Positions 16,126-25,515 of a DNA stretch of 64,000 bases are shown piece by piece. This stretch comes from Caballeronia udeis (GTDB lineage Bacteria; Pseudomonadota; Gammaproteobacteria; Burkholderiales; Burkholderiaceae). The notes under the pieces were generated by a model that did no database searches, was not told where the DNA came from, and saw only the letters and a program-made list of their open reading frames with translations. The DNA lies in the NCBI RefSeq assembly GCF_001544555.2, contig NZ_FCOK02000011.1, positions 1 through 64,000 on the forward strand, written 5' to 3'. The number at the start of each line of letters is the position of its first letter. Position 1 is the stretch's first letter. A program made the translations under genes and the position numbers.

Positions 16126-17340
16126 ATGAATCCAAAAGCTCACGAATCCGACAGTTTACCTGCTCCCGGCCCCGACGCGCTCGCGCAGTCCGAGTTGCTG
16201 ACAGAACGCATTCGCGCGGAAATCGCGTCGGCGGGCGGCTGGCTGCCGTTCAGCCGGTATATGGAACTTGCGCTTTACGCGCCCGGCCTCGGCTATTACA
16301 GCGGCGGCGCGATGAAATTCGGCAAACGCGGCGACGACGGCAGCGACTTTGTCACCGCCCCGGAAATGTCGCCGCTGTTCTCGGCCACGCTCGCGCGGCC
16401 CGTCGCTCAAGCCTTACGTGACAGCGGTACGCGCAATCTGATGGAATTCGGCGCGGGGACGGGCAAGCTCGCCGCCGGACTGCTGAGCGCGCTTCAAGCG
16501 CTGGACGTTCCCTTCGACAGCTACGCGATCGTGGATTTGTCGGGGGAATTGCAGGAACGCCAGCGGGCGACGATCGAAGCGGATGCCCCCGAGCTGGCAT
16601 CGAAGGTGAAATGGCTTAGCGCTTTGCCCGTCCATTTCAAAGGCGTGGTGATCGGCAACGAAGTGCTAGATGCCATGCCCGTGCGCCTGGTCGTGCGCAA
16701 GCTGGGCGTGTGGCACGAACGCGGCGTGTCGTGGACGGACAACCGTTTCACGTTCGACGACAAACCCTTGCTGGCCGCGCTGGACGACCCGCTGCTGGCC
16801 GAAATTGATGCGACCATCGATGAAGTCAACGACGAGCCGTTCGTCGAATACCTGAGCGAAACGCACGAAGCGGCGCTAGCTTTCACGCGCACCATTTGCA
16901 CGATGCTCACGCGCGGCGCGGCGTTTTTCATCGATTACGGCTTTCCGCGGCGCGAGTTTTATCACGCCCAGCGCGCGCAAGGCACGCTCATGTGCCATTA
17001 CCGGCACAGGGCGCACGGCGATCCGTTCTTGTATCCCGGGCTGCAGGACATCACGGCGCACGTGGAGTTTTCGGGAATCGCGGAAGCGGGGACGGAGGCG
17101 GGCGCCGACCTGCTCGGCTTTACGTCGCAGGCGCGTTTCCTGATGAACGCCGGCATTACCGACGCGCTTTCCGACCTTGATCCGAGTGATGTCCGGCGCT
17201 TTCTGCCCGCGGCCAATGCGGTTCAGAAGCTGTTGTCGGAGGCGGAAATGGGTGAGTTGTTCAAGGTGATCGCATTTTCGCGGGGTATCGACGACACGCT
17301 GGCCGCGTTCTCGTCCGGCGACCGCTCACACACCTTATGA
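16126..17340 (+). CDS. Class I SAM-dependent methyltransferase, MidA/NDUFAF7 family
   Basis: A 404-residue protein of the MidA family (COG1565), whose mitochondrial member NDUFAF7 methylates an arginine of complex I. The SAM-binding loop is MEFGAGTGKLAAGLL. FSRYMELALYAPGLGYYSGG at the N-terminus and FIDYGFPRREFYHAQRAQGTLMCHYRHR are diagnostic family segments. I choose the ATG at 16126; upstream in-frame codons read into the divergent SDR gene. A -10-like TACAAT at 16114-16119 sits 7 bp before the ATG, so the mRNA may be leaderless. The small DUF2905 gene follows at once. The bacterial substrate is unknown. Confidence 0.88.
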   Translation: MNPKAHESDSLPAPGPDALAQSELLTERIRAEIASAGGWLPFSRYMELALYAPGLGYYSGGAMKFGKRGDDGSDFVTAPEMSPLFSATLARPVAQALRDSGTRNLMEFGAGTGKLAAGLLSALQALDVPFDSYAIVDLSGELQERQRATIEADAPELASKVKWLSALPVHFKGVVIGNEVLDAMPVRLVVRKLGVWHERGVSWTDNRFTFDDKPLLAALDDPLLAEIDATIDEVNDEPFVEYLSETHEAALAFTRTICTMLTRGAAFFIDYGFPRREFYHAQRAQGTLMCHYRHRAHGDPFLYPGLQDITAHVEFSGIAEAGTEAGADLLGFTSQARFLMNAGITDALSDLDPSDVRRFLPAANAVQKLLSEAEMGELFKVIAFSRGIDDTLAAFSSGDRSHTL

Positions 17341-17344
17341 AATC

Positions 17345-17539
17345 ATGATCCGCTGGGTACTCACCACGTTTATTGCGTTGTCGATTCTCTCGGCCTGTTT
17401 GCCGTGGATGAAAAAACTCGGCATTGGCAAGTTACCCGGCGATTTCACGCTGCGCCTGTTCGGACGGGAATATCCGTTCCCGTTCATGTCGACCATCTTG
17501 CTGTCGGTCGTGCTGTCGCTGCTGGCGCGGATGCTTTGA
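17345..17539 (+). CDS. DUF2905 small membrane protein
   Basis: A 64-residue protein that matches DUF2905: a first hydrophobic segment (WVLTTFIALSILSA), the conserved GIGKLPGDFTLRLFGREYPFPF centre, and a second membrane segment (STILLSVVLSLLARM). It begins 4 bp after the methyltransferase stop and is probably co-transcribed and translationally coupled. Function unknown; probably an inner-membrane protein. Confidence 0.88.
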   Translation: MIRWVLTTFIALSILSACLPWMKKLGIGKLPGDFTLRLFGREYPFPFMSTILLSVVLSLLARML

Positions 17540-17540
17540 T

Positions 17541-18776
17541 TTAAACCTGAAGCACCGCTTCCACCGCCGCCACGCGCGCTGCATGAACCGCGTCCTTGAT
17601 CTTCCCCGGTTCGTTCGCGTACTGCTGCGCGACGGCGCCGGCATCGACTGAACGCGCCGCCACCAGCGCGTCGCGCAAGCGCTCAGCCTGCGGGTACGGT
17701 TGCTGGCTCAAACCGAGCCGGCCGCGGGCATCGGAGACACAGGCTTGCAGAGCTTCCGCAAACCGCGCGGGCTTACGCAGCGCGTCGCAACGCTCGAACA
17801 AACGCACCAGCGCCGCGGCCCCAAACTCCATCACCCGATGAATATTGCCGTGCTCACGCGCCACCAGCAGCGCGAGATCACGACATTCGTTCGGCACGCG
17901 CAAGCGCTCGCACAACGGCTTCAGCAGATCGACGCTGCGCATTTCATGGCCGATGTGACGCGGCAGGATATCGTCAGGCGTGGTCGCCTTGCCAAGATCG
18001 TGGGTCAACGCGGCAAAGCGGACAGGCAACGCAAACCCGCGCGCCGCTGCGTAATCCAGGACCATCATTACATGCACGCCGGTATCGACTTCCGGATGAT
18101 AGTCGGCGCGTTGCGGCACGCCCCACAGCGAATCCACCTCCGGCAAAATCCGCACGAGCGCGCCGCATTCGCGCAGCACTTCGAACATCCGCGACGGCGT
18201 CTTCTCCATCAAGCCACGCGAGACTTCCTGCCACACGCGCTCGGGCACGAGCGCATCGACTTCGCCGTCGGCGACCATGCGTTTCATCAGCGCGAGCGTC
18301 TCCTCAGCGATAGTGAAATCAGCGAAACGCGCAGCAAACCGCGCGATGCGCAGAATCCGCACCGGATCTTCGATAAACGCTTCACCCACATGCCGGAACA
18401 CACGCGCTTCCAGATCAGCGCGGCCATTGAACGGATCGATCACCGGCCCGGTCAACTCGCCGTCCGGCCGCACTTCGCGCGCCATGGCGTTCACGGTCAG
18501 ATCGCGGCGCGCGAGATCTTCTTCCAGCGTGACGTCGGGCGCGTAGAAAAACTGAAAACCGTGATATCCCGCCGATGTCTTCCGCTCGGTCCGCGCGAGC
18601 GCATATTCCTCGTGCGTTTGCGGATGCAAAAACACCGGGAAATCCTTGCCCACCGGCTTGAAACCTTGCGCGGTCATCTGCTCGGGCGTGGCGCCGACCA
18701 CGACGTAATCGCGGTCCTGAACCGGCAGGCCGAGCATGTCATCGCGGATCGCACCGCCCACGGCGTAGATGTTCAT
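17541..18776 (-). CDS. cca: Multifunctional CCA-adding tRNA nucleotidyltransferase
   Basis: A 411-residue class II CCA enzyme that adds or repairs the 3' CCA of tRNA. The nucleotidyltransferase head has GGAIRDDMLG and the metal-binding DRDYVVVG. The RRDLTVNAMA motif and the flexible neck follow. A C-terminal HD domain (LTHDLGK, then LLVAREHGNIHRV) gives the 2',3'-phosphodiesterase/phosphatase activity of the E. coli-like enzyme. The start overlaps the GST stop by 4 bp. It converges tail to tail on the DUF2905 gene with one base between stops. Confidence 0.95.
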   Translation of the reverse strand: MNIYAVGGAIRDDMLGLPVQDRDYVVVGATPEQMTAQGFKPVGKDFPVFLHPQTHEEYALARTERKTSAGYHGFQFFYAPDVTLEEDLARRDLTVNAMAREVRPDGELTGPVIDPFNGRADLEARVFRHVGEAFIEDPVRILRIARFAARFADFTIAEETLALMKRMVADGEVDALVPERVWQEVSRGLMEKTPSRMFEVLRECGALVRILPEVDSLWGVPQRADYHPEVDTGVHVMMVLDYAAARGFALPVRFAALTHDLGKATTPDDILPRHIGHEMRSVDLLKPLCERLRVPNECRDLALLVAREHGNIHRVMEFGAAALVRLFERCDALRKPARFAEALQACVSDARGRLGLSQQPYPQAERLRDALVAARSVDAGAVAQQYANEPGKIKDAVHAARVAAVEAVLQV

Positions 18777-19393
18777 CGCTCGTTCCGTGCGCCTTCAATC
18801 CATTCCGCCACGATAGGCAGCGCCGTAATGCGGGCGGCGTAATCGAGCGCCGTTTCGCTCAGTTTCGGCGCGTAGGAATTGAAGCGCATGACGACAGGCG
18901 CGAACATCGCGTCGGCAATGCCGAATTCCTTGCCGAACAGGAACGGGCCACCGTGCGCGTCCAGGCAATTGCGCCAGATCAGGTCGATCCGTTTCACGTT
19001 CGCCAACGCGCCCGCTGTGAGTTCCAGACCGAACGCCTCGCGCTGGATATTCATCGACATCTGTTCGCGCAGATCCGCAAAACCCGCGTGCATTTCCGCG
19101 CTGATGCTGCGGGCGTGGGCACGCGCGGCGGCGTCGCGCGGCCACATGGCGTGCTGCGGGAACAACTCGGCCAGCGTCTCCATGATCGCAACCGATTCCC
19201 ACACGGCGTCGCCGGCATCGGTCACGAGGCAAGGCACCTTTCCCGACGGTGAATGCGCGAGAATATTCGCCGACGAATCCGGGCGCGCGAGGCGGATCAT
19301 GACCTCCTCGAACGGAATGCCAAAGTGCTTGAGCACGAGCCACGGCCGCATGGACCACGACGATACATTCTTGTCACCAATAATGAGCTTCAT
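18773..19393 (-). CDS. Glutathione S-transferase family protein
   Basis: A 206-residue GST. The N-terminal thioredoxin-like domain has KNVSSWSMRPWLVLKHFGIPFEE with a likely catalytic Ser, and the glutathione-contacting SGKVPCLVTD and ESVAIMETLAE segments. The C-terminal helical domain has FGIADAMFAPVVMRF. It is translationally coupled to cca by a 4-bp overlap. The substrate is unknown. Confidence 0.9.
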   Translation of the reverse strand: MKLIIGDKNVSSWSMRPWLVLKHFGIPFEEVMIRLARPDSSANILAHSPSGKVPCLVTDAGDAVWESVAIMETLAELFPQHAMWPRDAAARAHARSISAEMHAGFADLREQMSMNIQREAFGLELTAGALANVKRIDLIWRNCLDAHGGPFLFGKEFGIADAMFAPVVMRFNSYAPKLSETALDYAARITALPIVAEWIEGARNER

Positions 19394-19436
19394 CGCAAAT
19401 ATCTAAGGTTAAGGCACTGCTTAAGGAACACCGCGT

Positions 19437-20390
19437 TCAACGTCCGGCAGACGCGCGAAACGTATTGAAGCGCGAACGCGACGACGAACCCGTGAGATAC
19501 ATCGGCGCAATGGCTTCAATGCTCGCTGGTTCAATACCCAGCTCCGGCGCCATCGGGCCGCTTGCCACCGCGGGCGTTTTCAGGGAATCGAGATTATCGC
19601 GCGACATCATGGGTTCACCGGGCGCAAGTTCAAGCGACATTGCCTGGAGGCGGCCAAGCATATCGGGCAAACGGATGATCCTCGCGTGCTTGCCGATCGC
19701 CGCACCGCTGAAGCGGACCAGCTCCTCCAGCGTGTACACCTTCGGTCCGGCAAGCTCATACACGCGGCCGGCGGCGGCATCCAGGTCGAGCACGGTGGCA
19801 ATTGCCTTGGCTACATCGCCCACAAAAATCGGCTGGATCAATGCCTGCGAAGACGCCAGCGGAATCACCGGGAAGATCCGTTCGAGAAACGCGAACTGGT
19901 TCAGGAAGTTGTCTTCGGGACCGAACACCACGGATGGGCGAAAGATCGTGGTGGCGAGATTCGATTCGCGCACGGCTTTTTCGCCGTCGCCTTTAGAGCG
20001 CAGATACATGCTCGGCCCCTTCGGATCCGCGCCGAGCGCGCTCACATGGATCAAGCGCCGCACGCCCTTCGCCTGACATGCGGCCACGATCTTGTTAGGC
20101 AACTCGACGTGAGCCTTGGCGAACTGCGGGCCGTAAGGATCTCCGCGCTTGCCTTGCAGGATGCCGACCAGATTGATGACTGCGTCGGCTTGGGAGACGA
20201 AGGCCGCAAGCTGGACGGAATCGTAGGCATTGGTTTCGATCACATCCACGGGCAGCAGCGTCAGGTGCGCTGCGTTCTCGCGACGCCGCGTGGCGATGCG
20301 CACATTCTTGCCAAGCTCGACAAGCGCGTTCACCAGATGACTGCCGATAAACCCCGATCCGCCGATCAACGCAATGGTTTGATGTCGCAT
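19437..20390 (-). CDS. Complex I NDUFA9-like NAD(P)-binding protein
   Basis: A 317-residue atypical SDR of the NDUFA9-like group. The nucleotide-binding GGSGFIGSHLVNALVELG is at the N-terminus, followed by NLVGILQGKRGD and VRRLIHVSALGAD, and FRPSVVFGPEDNFLNQFAFL, all typical of the family. No YxxxK catalytic pair is evident, so a structural or quinone-related role is more likely than dehydrogenation. GAGG precedes the ATG. It stands between the GST and the lytic transglycosylase on the same strand. Confidence 0.88.
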   Translation of the reverse strand: MRHQTIALIGGSGFIGSHLVNALVELGKNVRIATRRRENAAHLTLLPVDVIETNAYDSVQLAAFVSQADAVINLVGILQGKRGDPYGPQFAKAHVELPNKIVAACQAKGVRRLIHVSALGADPKGPSMYLRSKGDGEKAVRESNLATTIFRPSVVFGPEDNFLNQFAFLERIFPVIPLASSQALIQPIFVGDVAKAIATVLDLDAAAGRVYELAGPKVYTLEELVRFSGAAIGKHARIIRLPDMLGRLQAMSLELAPGEPMMSRDNLDSLKTPAVASGPMAPELGIEPASIEAIAPMYLTGSSSRSRFNTFRASAGR

Positions 20391-20507
20391 GTTCGCCTCT
20401 GTAAGTGGCGGTCCGCGAAAGCGTCAGGGCGGCGGCGCCGCGCGTGGCTTTCGACTGACTGTATCAACCGGAAAGCGAAACGCGCGGCGAGTCTTGTTGC
20501 AGGCCGC

Positions 20508-22475
20508 TTACGGCGCGATATAACCGAGCCGCGCTTTCAGCGATTGCGGACGGTCTTCGAACAGGGCCGCGTAATACACGGTGTTCGAGAGCACGTTCTT
20601 GACGTAATCGCGGGTTTCGTTGAACGGAATAGTTTCAGCAAAAATCGCGCCCTCTACCGGCGCGCTCAGCGTGGAGCGCCATTGCGTCGGGCGTCCCGGG
20701 CCGGCGTTGTAGCCGGCGGTGGCGAGGACGGCGGAGTCGTCGAACTGGTTATAGACCATGGCCAGATAATTCGTGCCGAGCAGGATGTTCGTGTCGAGGT
20801 CGTTCATCTGTGCACGCGATATGGGTCCTAGGCCGATCTTTTTCGCCACGAGTTGCGCGGTGCCGGGCATCAACTGCATCAGGCCGCCCGCGCCCACTTC
20901 CGACTGCGCGTTGATGATGAAACGCGATTCCTGGCGAATCAGGCCATACGCCCATTCGACGTCGAGTCCGGTGTTCTTCGACTCACGCTCGACCACATCA
21001 CGATACGGCGAGAGATACCGCAACGAGAAATCGTGTTCGGTCCTGGTTTTGTCCGCGGTGTTCACCGCGCGGTCGAATAATTCGATCCGCTTTGCGTACT
21101 GCGCAGCCGCGATCAATTGCCGATCCGTCATGGTACGCAGCGGCCAGTTCCATTCGCGGTTGCCTTCGAGCCGGAGGTTCATTGCGTAGAACTTCTGCGA
21201 CAGTGCGAAACCCGGCACCGTCGCAGCCTCGGCAATTTCCGCGTTGGTGACTTCCGTGCGCGGCGGCACCGTGATTTTCTGGCCGAGTTCTTCGGACGCC
21301 AACTGGCCGTAGAAGTTGAACTGATCCGCGATGCTCGTGAATTCCTGATTGGCGGTGGCGGTGTCGCCTGCTTGCTTCAGTGAGCGTGCGTGCCAGTAGA
21401 TCCATGCAGGCTGGTTGCGCAGCGTGGGCGGCATTTGTTCGATCGACCAGCGCACCATGATCCAGTCGCCGGCGAGCAGCGCGCTGCGCGTGCGCCATTC
21501 ATAGGCGGGATTCGACAACGGCGCATTCACCGAAAGCCGATACCAGTCCACCGCGCTCGGCATGCGCTTCGCGGCAGCCTGATACCCGATCGTGCCCCAG
21601 CCCACAGCGCGTTCCGTGGGCGTCAACGAAGGCGCGACCGCACTGAACGTTGCCGCTGCCATGGCCGGATCGTTGCGCGCCATGCGCGTGATGGCGACGA
21701 GCGCCAGCTGATGCGACGACGTGTCGCGACCTACGCCGCGTGCGAGATACAGCGGCGGGGTGCTGGCGGCGCTGTCGAAGACGCTTTGATCCGGGCGCTG
21801 CTGGCCGAGCGCGTCCGCGATCTTGCTGGCGGTATTCGTATAGTTCTGCTCGTAGGCGATGCGGATCTGCTGCCACACGTCGTCCGACGTGAATTGCTGC
21901 GAGACGGCCAACGCGTTGATCAGGTCGACGCAACCGTCGCCATACCATTTTGGCTCGACGAGCAGAGCGCGCGCGGCATCCGCGACATTTTCTCCGCGCG
22001 CTGCCCGCGCTTCGAGCGCGTAGCATTTCACCTGCGTGTCGTCGTTCAACACGAAGCGCGAGTATTGATCGAGGAAATTGCGCCAGTCGTGGCGTGCGCC
22101 GAGCACAGTCAGATAGTCGTTGCGCATGCGGTCGGCGATAGCCTGGCCGTCGTAGCGCTGCAGGAACGCGAGAACCGGTTCATCGGGTGCGTCTACGCGC
22201 GCGTGGCCTTGCGAGTCGAAGAGTTGTGGCTTGATGGTGAAGTAATCGACATAACCCGGTGCCGGATAGTTCGGAATTTGCGCCGCGAGTTGCACGGCGC
22301 GGCCGGCGTCATTCGTGCGCGCGGCTTCGCGTAACTGGATGAAGATGCGGTCGTCGGGCGAGAGCGAATAGTCAGCCGTCGGGCGCACGGCGGAAGCGGT
22401 GCTGCATCCGATCAGCGTGATCGCAGCGAGCGCGATTGAGGCTGCGAGATATACTCTTTTGAGACGTTTTGACAT
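20508..22475 (-). CDS. slt: Soluble-type lytic murein transglycosylase (lipoprotein)
   Basis: A 655-residue Slt family enzyme that cleaves peptidoglycan between MurNAc and GlcNAc. The signal peptide ends ITLIGC, a lipobox, so it should be an outer-membrane lipoprotein. The long helical superhelix occupies most of the length. The C-terminal SLT domain has the catalytic Glu in GLIRQESRF, then GAGGLMQLMPGTAQLVAKK and YNAGPGRP. I choose the ATG at 22475; an upstream in-frame start would overlap the divergent cyclo-ligase gene and remove the signal peptide from the N-terminus. Confidence 0.92.
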   Translation of the reverse strand: MSKRLKRVYLAASIALAAITLIGCSTASAVRPTADYSLSPDDRIFIQLREAARTNDAGRAVQLAAQIPNYPAPGYVDYFTIKPQLFDSQGHARVDAPDEPVLAFLQRYDGQAIADRMRNDYLTVLGARHDWRNFLDQYSRFVLNDDTQVKCYALEARAARGENVADAARALLVEPKWYGDGCVDLINALAVSQQFTSDDVWQQIRIAYEQNYTNTASKIADALGQQRPDQSVFDSAASTPPLYLARGVGRDTSSHQLALVAITRMARNDPAMAAATFSAVAPSLTPTERAVGWGTIGYQAAAKRMPSAVDWYRLSVNAPLSNPAYEWRTRSALLAGDWIMVRWSIEQMPPTLRNQPAWIYWHARSLKQAGDTATANQEFTSIADQFNFYGQLASEELGQKITVPPRTEVTNAEIAEAATVPGFALSQKFYAMNLRLEGNREWNWPLRTMTDRQLIAAAQYAKRIELFDRAVNTADKTRTEHDFSLRYLSPYRDVVERESKNTGLDVEWAYGLIRQESRFIINAQSEVGAGGLMQLMPGTAQLVAKKIGLGPISRAQMNDLDTNILLGTNYLAMVYNQFDDSAVLATAGYNAGPGRPTQWRSTLSAPVEGAIFAETIPFNETRDYVKNVLSNTVYYAALFEDRPQSLKARLGYIAP

Positions 22476-22498
22476 TGTTATTTCTGGAGCGCGAAGTG

Positions 22499-23092
22499 AT
22501 GCAAAGCATAGCACGCAACCCTCTGCTGGAAACCAAAAGCGCGCTGCGTGCGAACCTCCTTGAAAGCCGCGAGGCGCAAGGCGTTCGGGCCGATCAGGGA
22601 GCGCGTGGCGAAGCGTTGGCGCGACGTTTGATGGAAGCGATCGCACACTTTTCCGAGGCATCGTGCATTGGCTTTTATTGGCCGGTGGCCGGGGAGTTCG
22701 ATGCGCGTGATGCGCTGACTGTTTGGCTGGCGCTGGATGCATCGCGAAAGGCGGCGTTACCGGTGGTGGTCGCGCCGAGAGCGCCACTGGTTTTTCATGC
22801 GTGGTGGCCAGGCGTGGCGATGAAGAAGGGGCGATATGGCATTCCCGTGCCGGCGGAGGAGCGGGTGGTCGTGCCGGACTTGCTTGTCATCCCTTGCGTG
22901 GGTTTTGATGCTGACCGGTATCGGCTGGGATATGGCGGCGGCTATTACGATCGGACGCTGGCGAATTGGCCAGGGGGCGTGGCGCCGGCGACAATTGGAG
23001 TGGCTTTTGAATCCGCCAAGTGTGATGCCTTGCCGAGGGGGGAGTTTGATTTGCCTCTCGGGGCGATCGTGACGGAGTCCGCGGTTTATTGA
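22499..23092 (+). CDS. 5-formyltetrahydrofolate cyclo-ligase
   Basis: A 197-residue cyclo-ligase (YgfA family) that converts 5-formyl-THF to 5,10-methenyl-THF with ATP. The N-terminal KSALRANLLESREAQ and the C-terminal GVGFDADRYRLGYGGGYYDRTLA (nucleotide-binding) segments are diagnostic. The ATG at 22499 has GGAG at the right distance; a further in-frame ATG at 22469 would overlap the divergent slt start. It seems monocistronic. Confidence 0.93.
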   Translation: MQSIARNPLLETKSALRANLLESREAQGVRADQGARGEALARRLMEAIAHFSEASCIGFYWPVAGEFDARDALTVWLALDASRKAALPVVVAPRAPLVFHAWWPGVAMKKGRYGIPVPAEERVVVPDLLVIPCVGFDADRYRLGYGGGYYDRTLANWPGGVAPATIGVAFESAKCDALPRGEFDLPLGAIVTESAVY

Positions 23093-23119
23093 ACGTTCGC
23101 ACCCGTGCAAACGCAAAAC

Positions 23120-23632
23120 CTATAGCGAAGCGGCGGCCCTCGCCGCCGTATCGTAGAGACCGGAGGCATTTCGCAGCAATTGCGCTGCCTCGCCTATCTG
23201 CTCATTGGTCAGCCCGCTCTCCTTCAACGTGCTGATCAAACAACTCTCCCGCACCTCCCGATACTTCCCGCACAACTCGCGCCCCGCCGGCGTTGCGGAA
23301 AAGAACACCTCCTTGCCGACTTTTTCGCTCTTCACATATCCCCGCGCCATCAGCTTCTTAATGGCATAGCTGGCAACGTGCGTGTCCTCTATATTGAGAA
23401 CAAAGCAGATATCGGCAATCTTTTTCTTCCGGTCACGATGGCTTACATGATGCAGCAGCGATACTTCCACCGCGGTCATGTCCTTCGCGCCCGCCGCCGA
23501 CATGCATCGAACCATCCAGCGATTGAACGCATTGCTGGCCATGATCAGGCCGTACTCGAACTCGGACAGCTCGGCGCTCGTTTCAGAGACGAGATGCTCG
23601 GACGAAACGATCTTGGTCGGATGACGGGGCAT
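23120..23632 (-). CDS. MarR-like winged-helix transcriptional regulator
   Basis: A 170-residue MarR-like regulator. The winged helix runs from about residue 50 (DMTAVEVSLLHHVSHRDRKKKIADICFVL) through IEDTHVASYAIKKLMARGYVKSEKVGKEVFFSATPAG. It is divergent from pxpBCA, with a dyad in the intergenic region, so it probably controls 5-oxoproline use. The ligand is unknown; a metabolite of that pathway is a reasonable guess. Confidence 0.85.
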   Translation of the reverse strand: MPRHPTKIVSSEHLVSETSAELSEFEYGLIMASNAFNRWMVRCMSAAGAKDMTAVEVSLLHHVSHRDRKKKIADICFVLNIEDTHVASYAIKKLMARGYVKSEKVGKEVFFSATPAGRELCGKYREVRESCLISTLKESGLTNEQIGEAAQLLRNASGLYDTAARAAASL

Positions 23633-23709
23633 GGATATCTAGACGGAACAATATGTCGGCGAGTGTAGCGTATCGAATGAAATTCACTGTTGCGCCGAAA
23701 TTCTTATTG

Positions 23710-23756
23710 ATAATTTGTTGATAAATTATTGACAATGTACATTCCCGAGCTAGCGT
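23710..23756 (+). promoter_or_regulatory. Putative pxp promoter with overlapping dyad
   Basis: The inverted repeat ATAATTT (23710-23716) and AAATTAT (23723-23729) lies directly before TTGACA (23729-23734), which could be a -35 element, with TAGCGT 16 bp further as a weak -10. The position fits an operator for the divergent MarR-like regulator. Confidence 0.45.
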
Positions 23757-23816
23757 CGAGACGGCTTGCTTTTGCCTTTCGTTCAAGCGCGTGCTCGATT
23801 ACCGGCAAAACCCAGC

Positions 23817-24470
23817 ATGACACCACCCAAAATTCACCCACTTGGCGACACCGCGCTTGTCTGTGTTGCGCCGCCGCCCGCCACGCTCGAATGCCAGCGC
23901 CGAATGTGGGCGCTTGCCGACGTGGCGCGCCTGTGGCCGCATGTCGTGGAAGTCGTGCCTGGCATGAACAACCTCACGCTTGTCTTCGATCCCCTCCAGG
24001 CCGACTCCGCCGACCTCGCGCAACAAATGAAAACCGCGTGGGAAGAAGCGGCTGAAGTCGACGCGGGCAGCGCCGAAATCGAAATTCCGGTGCGCTACGG
24101 CGGCGCTGACGGCCCCGATCTCGTGTCGCTGGCGAAGCAGTTGGAGCTAAGCATCGATGAACTCGTGAAGCGCCACACTCAAGCCGATTACATCGTGTTT
24201 TTCCTCGGTTTTCAGCCGGGCTTTGCTTACCTCGGCGGCCTCGATCCCACGCTGCATGCGCCCCGCCATCCCGCACCGCGGCTGGAAGTGCCGGCCGGGT
24301 CGGTGGGTATCGGCGGGGAGCAGACGGGTATTTATCCGGCGGCGTCGCCGGGCGGCTGGCAACTGCTGGGACGCACGGATCTCAAGCTCTTCGATCCCGC
24401 CCGCAACCCGCCCACGCTCATGCAGCCCGGCGATCACGTGCGTTTTACCGCGCTGGAGGTGCTCGCATGA
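23817..24470 (+). CDS. pxpB: 5-oxoprolinase subunit PxpB
   Basis: A 217-residue PxpB (KipI/allophanate hydrolase subunit 1 family). With PxpA and PxpC it forms the ATP-dependent 5-oxoprolinase that opens pyroglutamate to glutamate. Family motifs are GDTALVC near the start, IPVRYGG, FFLGFQPGFAYLGGLDP and the long PAGSVGIGGEQTGIYPAASPGGW stretch. The ATG at 23817 gives the family length; an upstream in-frame ATG at 23766 adds 17 residues. It overlaps pxpC by 4 bp. Confidence 0.94.
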   Translation: MTPPKIHPLGDTALVCVAPPPATLECQRRMWALADVARLWPHVVEVVPGMNNLTLVFDPLQADSADLAQQMKTAWEEAAEVDAGSAEIEIPVRYGGADGPDLVSLAKQLELSIDELVKRHTQADYIVFFLGFQPGFAYLGGLDPTLHAPRHPAPRLEVPAGSVGIGGEQTGIYPAASPGGWQLLGRTDLKLFDPARNPPTLMQPGDHVRFTALEVLA

Positions 24471-25498
24471 TCGATGTTATTCGCGCCGGCATGCTCTCCT
24501 CCGTGCAGGATCTCGGCCGCACGGGGTACCGGCACCTGGGCGTCAGTTCAGGCGGCGCACTCGACGCGCTGTCGCTGGAAATCGGCAACCGGATCGTCGG
24601 GAACAAGCCGGACGCGGCCGGCATCGAACTGACGCTTGGACCTACCACGCTGCGCTTCACTCGCGCCACGCGCGTGGCGATCACGGGCACGGATTTCGCT
24701 GCAACGCTGGACGACAAACCCGTCTACTCGTGGTGGAGCCTGCCGGTCCAGGCGGGCCAGGAATTGACGCTGCGCGGCGCCCGGCACGGCATGCGCGGTT
24801 ACGTCTGCGTGGCGGGCGGTATCGACGTCCTGCCCATGCTCGGTTCCCGCAGCACCGACTTCGGCGCATCGTTCGGCGGTCTCGGCGGCCGGGCGTTGCG
24901 CGACGGCGACCGTTTGGCTACAGGTGTGCCGCAGCCGAACAAGAGCGCGGTGTTTTCATCGGCGGGAACGGCCTTTGGCGTGAAAGCGCCCGCGTGGTGC
25001 AAGTTCGTGTATGTGGAAGAACCGGTGCGGCGCGGCAAGCACACGCCGGGTAATGCGTGGTCACTGCCCATCCGCGTACTGCGCGGTCCCGAATACGAGA
25101 CCTTCACGCAGACGGCCCAGCGCGACTTCTGGAACGAAGAATGGACGATCACGCCGAACAGCAACCGCATGGGTTTCCGGCTGGCCGGCACCGTGCTGGA
25201 ACGTGGCGATAAGGCCGATCTTTTGTCCCACGCCGTGTTGCCCGGCACGATTCAGGTTCCGCCGAACGGTCAGCCGATCGTGCTGATGGGCGATGCCCAG
25301 ACGACGGGCGGATATCCAAAAATAGGCTCGGTGATCCGGGCCGACCTGTGGAAGCTCGCGCAAGCGCGGCTGAACAGTGGTGTGCGCTTTATCGAAACAA
25401 CGGTGGAAGCCGCGCGTCATGCGCTGGCGGAAGAGCGCATGTATGTGAAACAGGTCGAATCGGCTATCGCGATGCACGCGGAACGCCTCGACCGGTAA
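24467..25498 (+). CDS. pxpC: 5-oxoprolinase subunit PxpC
   Basis: A 343-residue PxpC (biotin-dependent carboxyltransferase-like / KipA family). It begins [33 protein letters not shown], the typical family opening, and has [12 protein letters not shown] and the [20 protein letters not shown] segment. The ATGA overlap with pxpB shows coupling. It works as part of the PxpABC complex in the cytoplasm. Confidence 0.94.
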   Translation: MIDVIRAGMLSSVQDLGRTGYRHLGVSSGGALDALSLEIGNRIVGNKPDAAGIELTLGPTTLRFTRATRVAITGTDFAATLDDKPVYSWWSLPVQAGQELTLRGARHGMRGYVCVAGGIDVLPMLGSRSTDFGASFGGLGGRALRDGDRLATGVPQPNKSAVFSSAGTAFGVKAPAWCKFVYVEEPVRRGKHTPGNAWSLPIRVLRGPEYETFTQTAQRDFWNEEWTITPNSNRMGFRLAGTVLERGDKADLLSHAVLPGTIQVPPNGQPIVLMGDAQTTGGYPKIGSVIRADLWKLAQARLNSGVRFIETTVEAARHALAEERMYVKQVESAIAMHAERLDR

Positions 25499-25515
25499 GT
25501 GAACAAGGAACGAAG

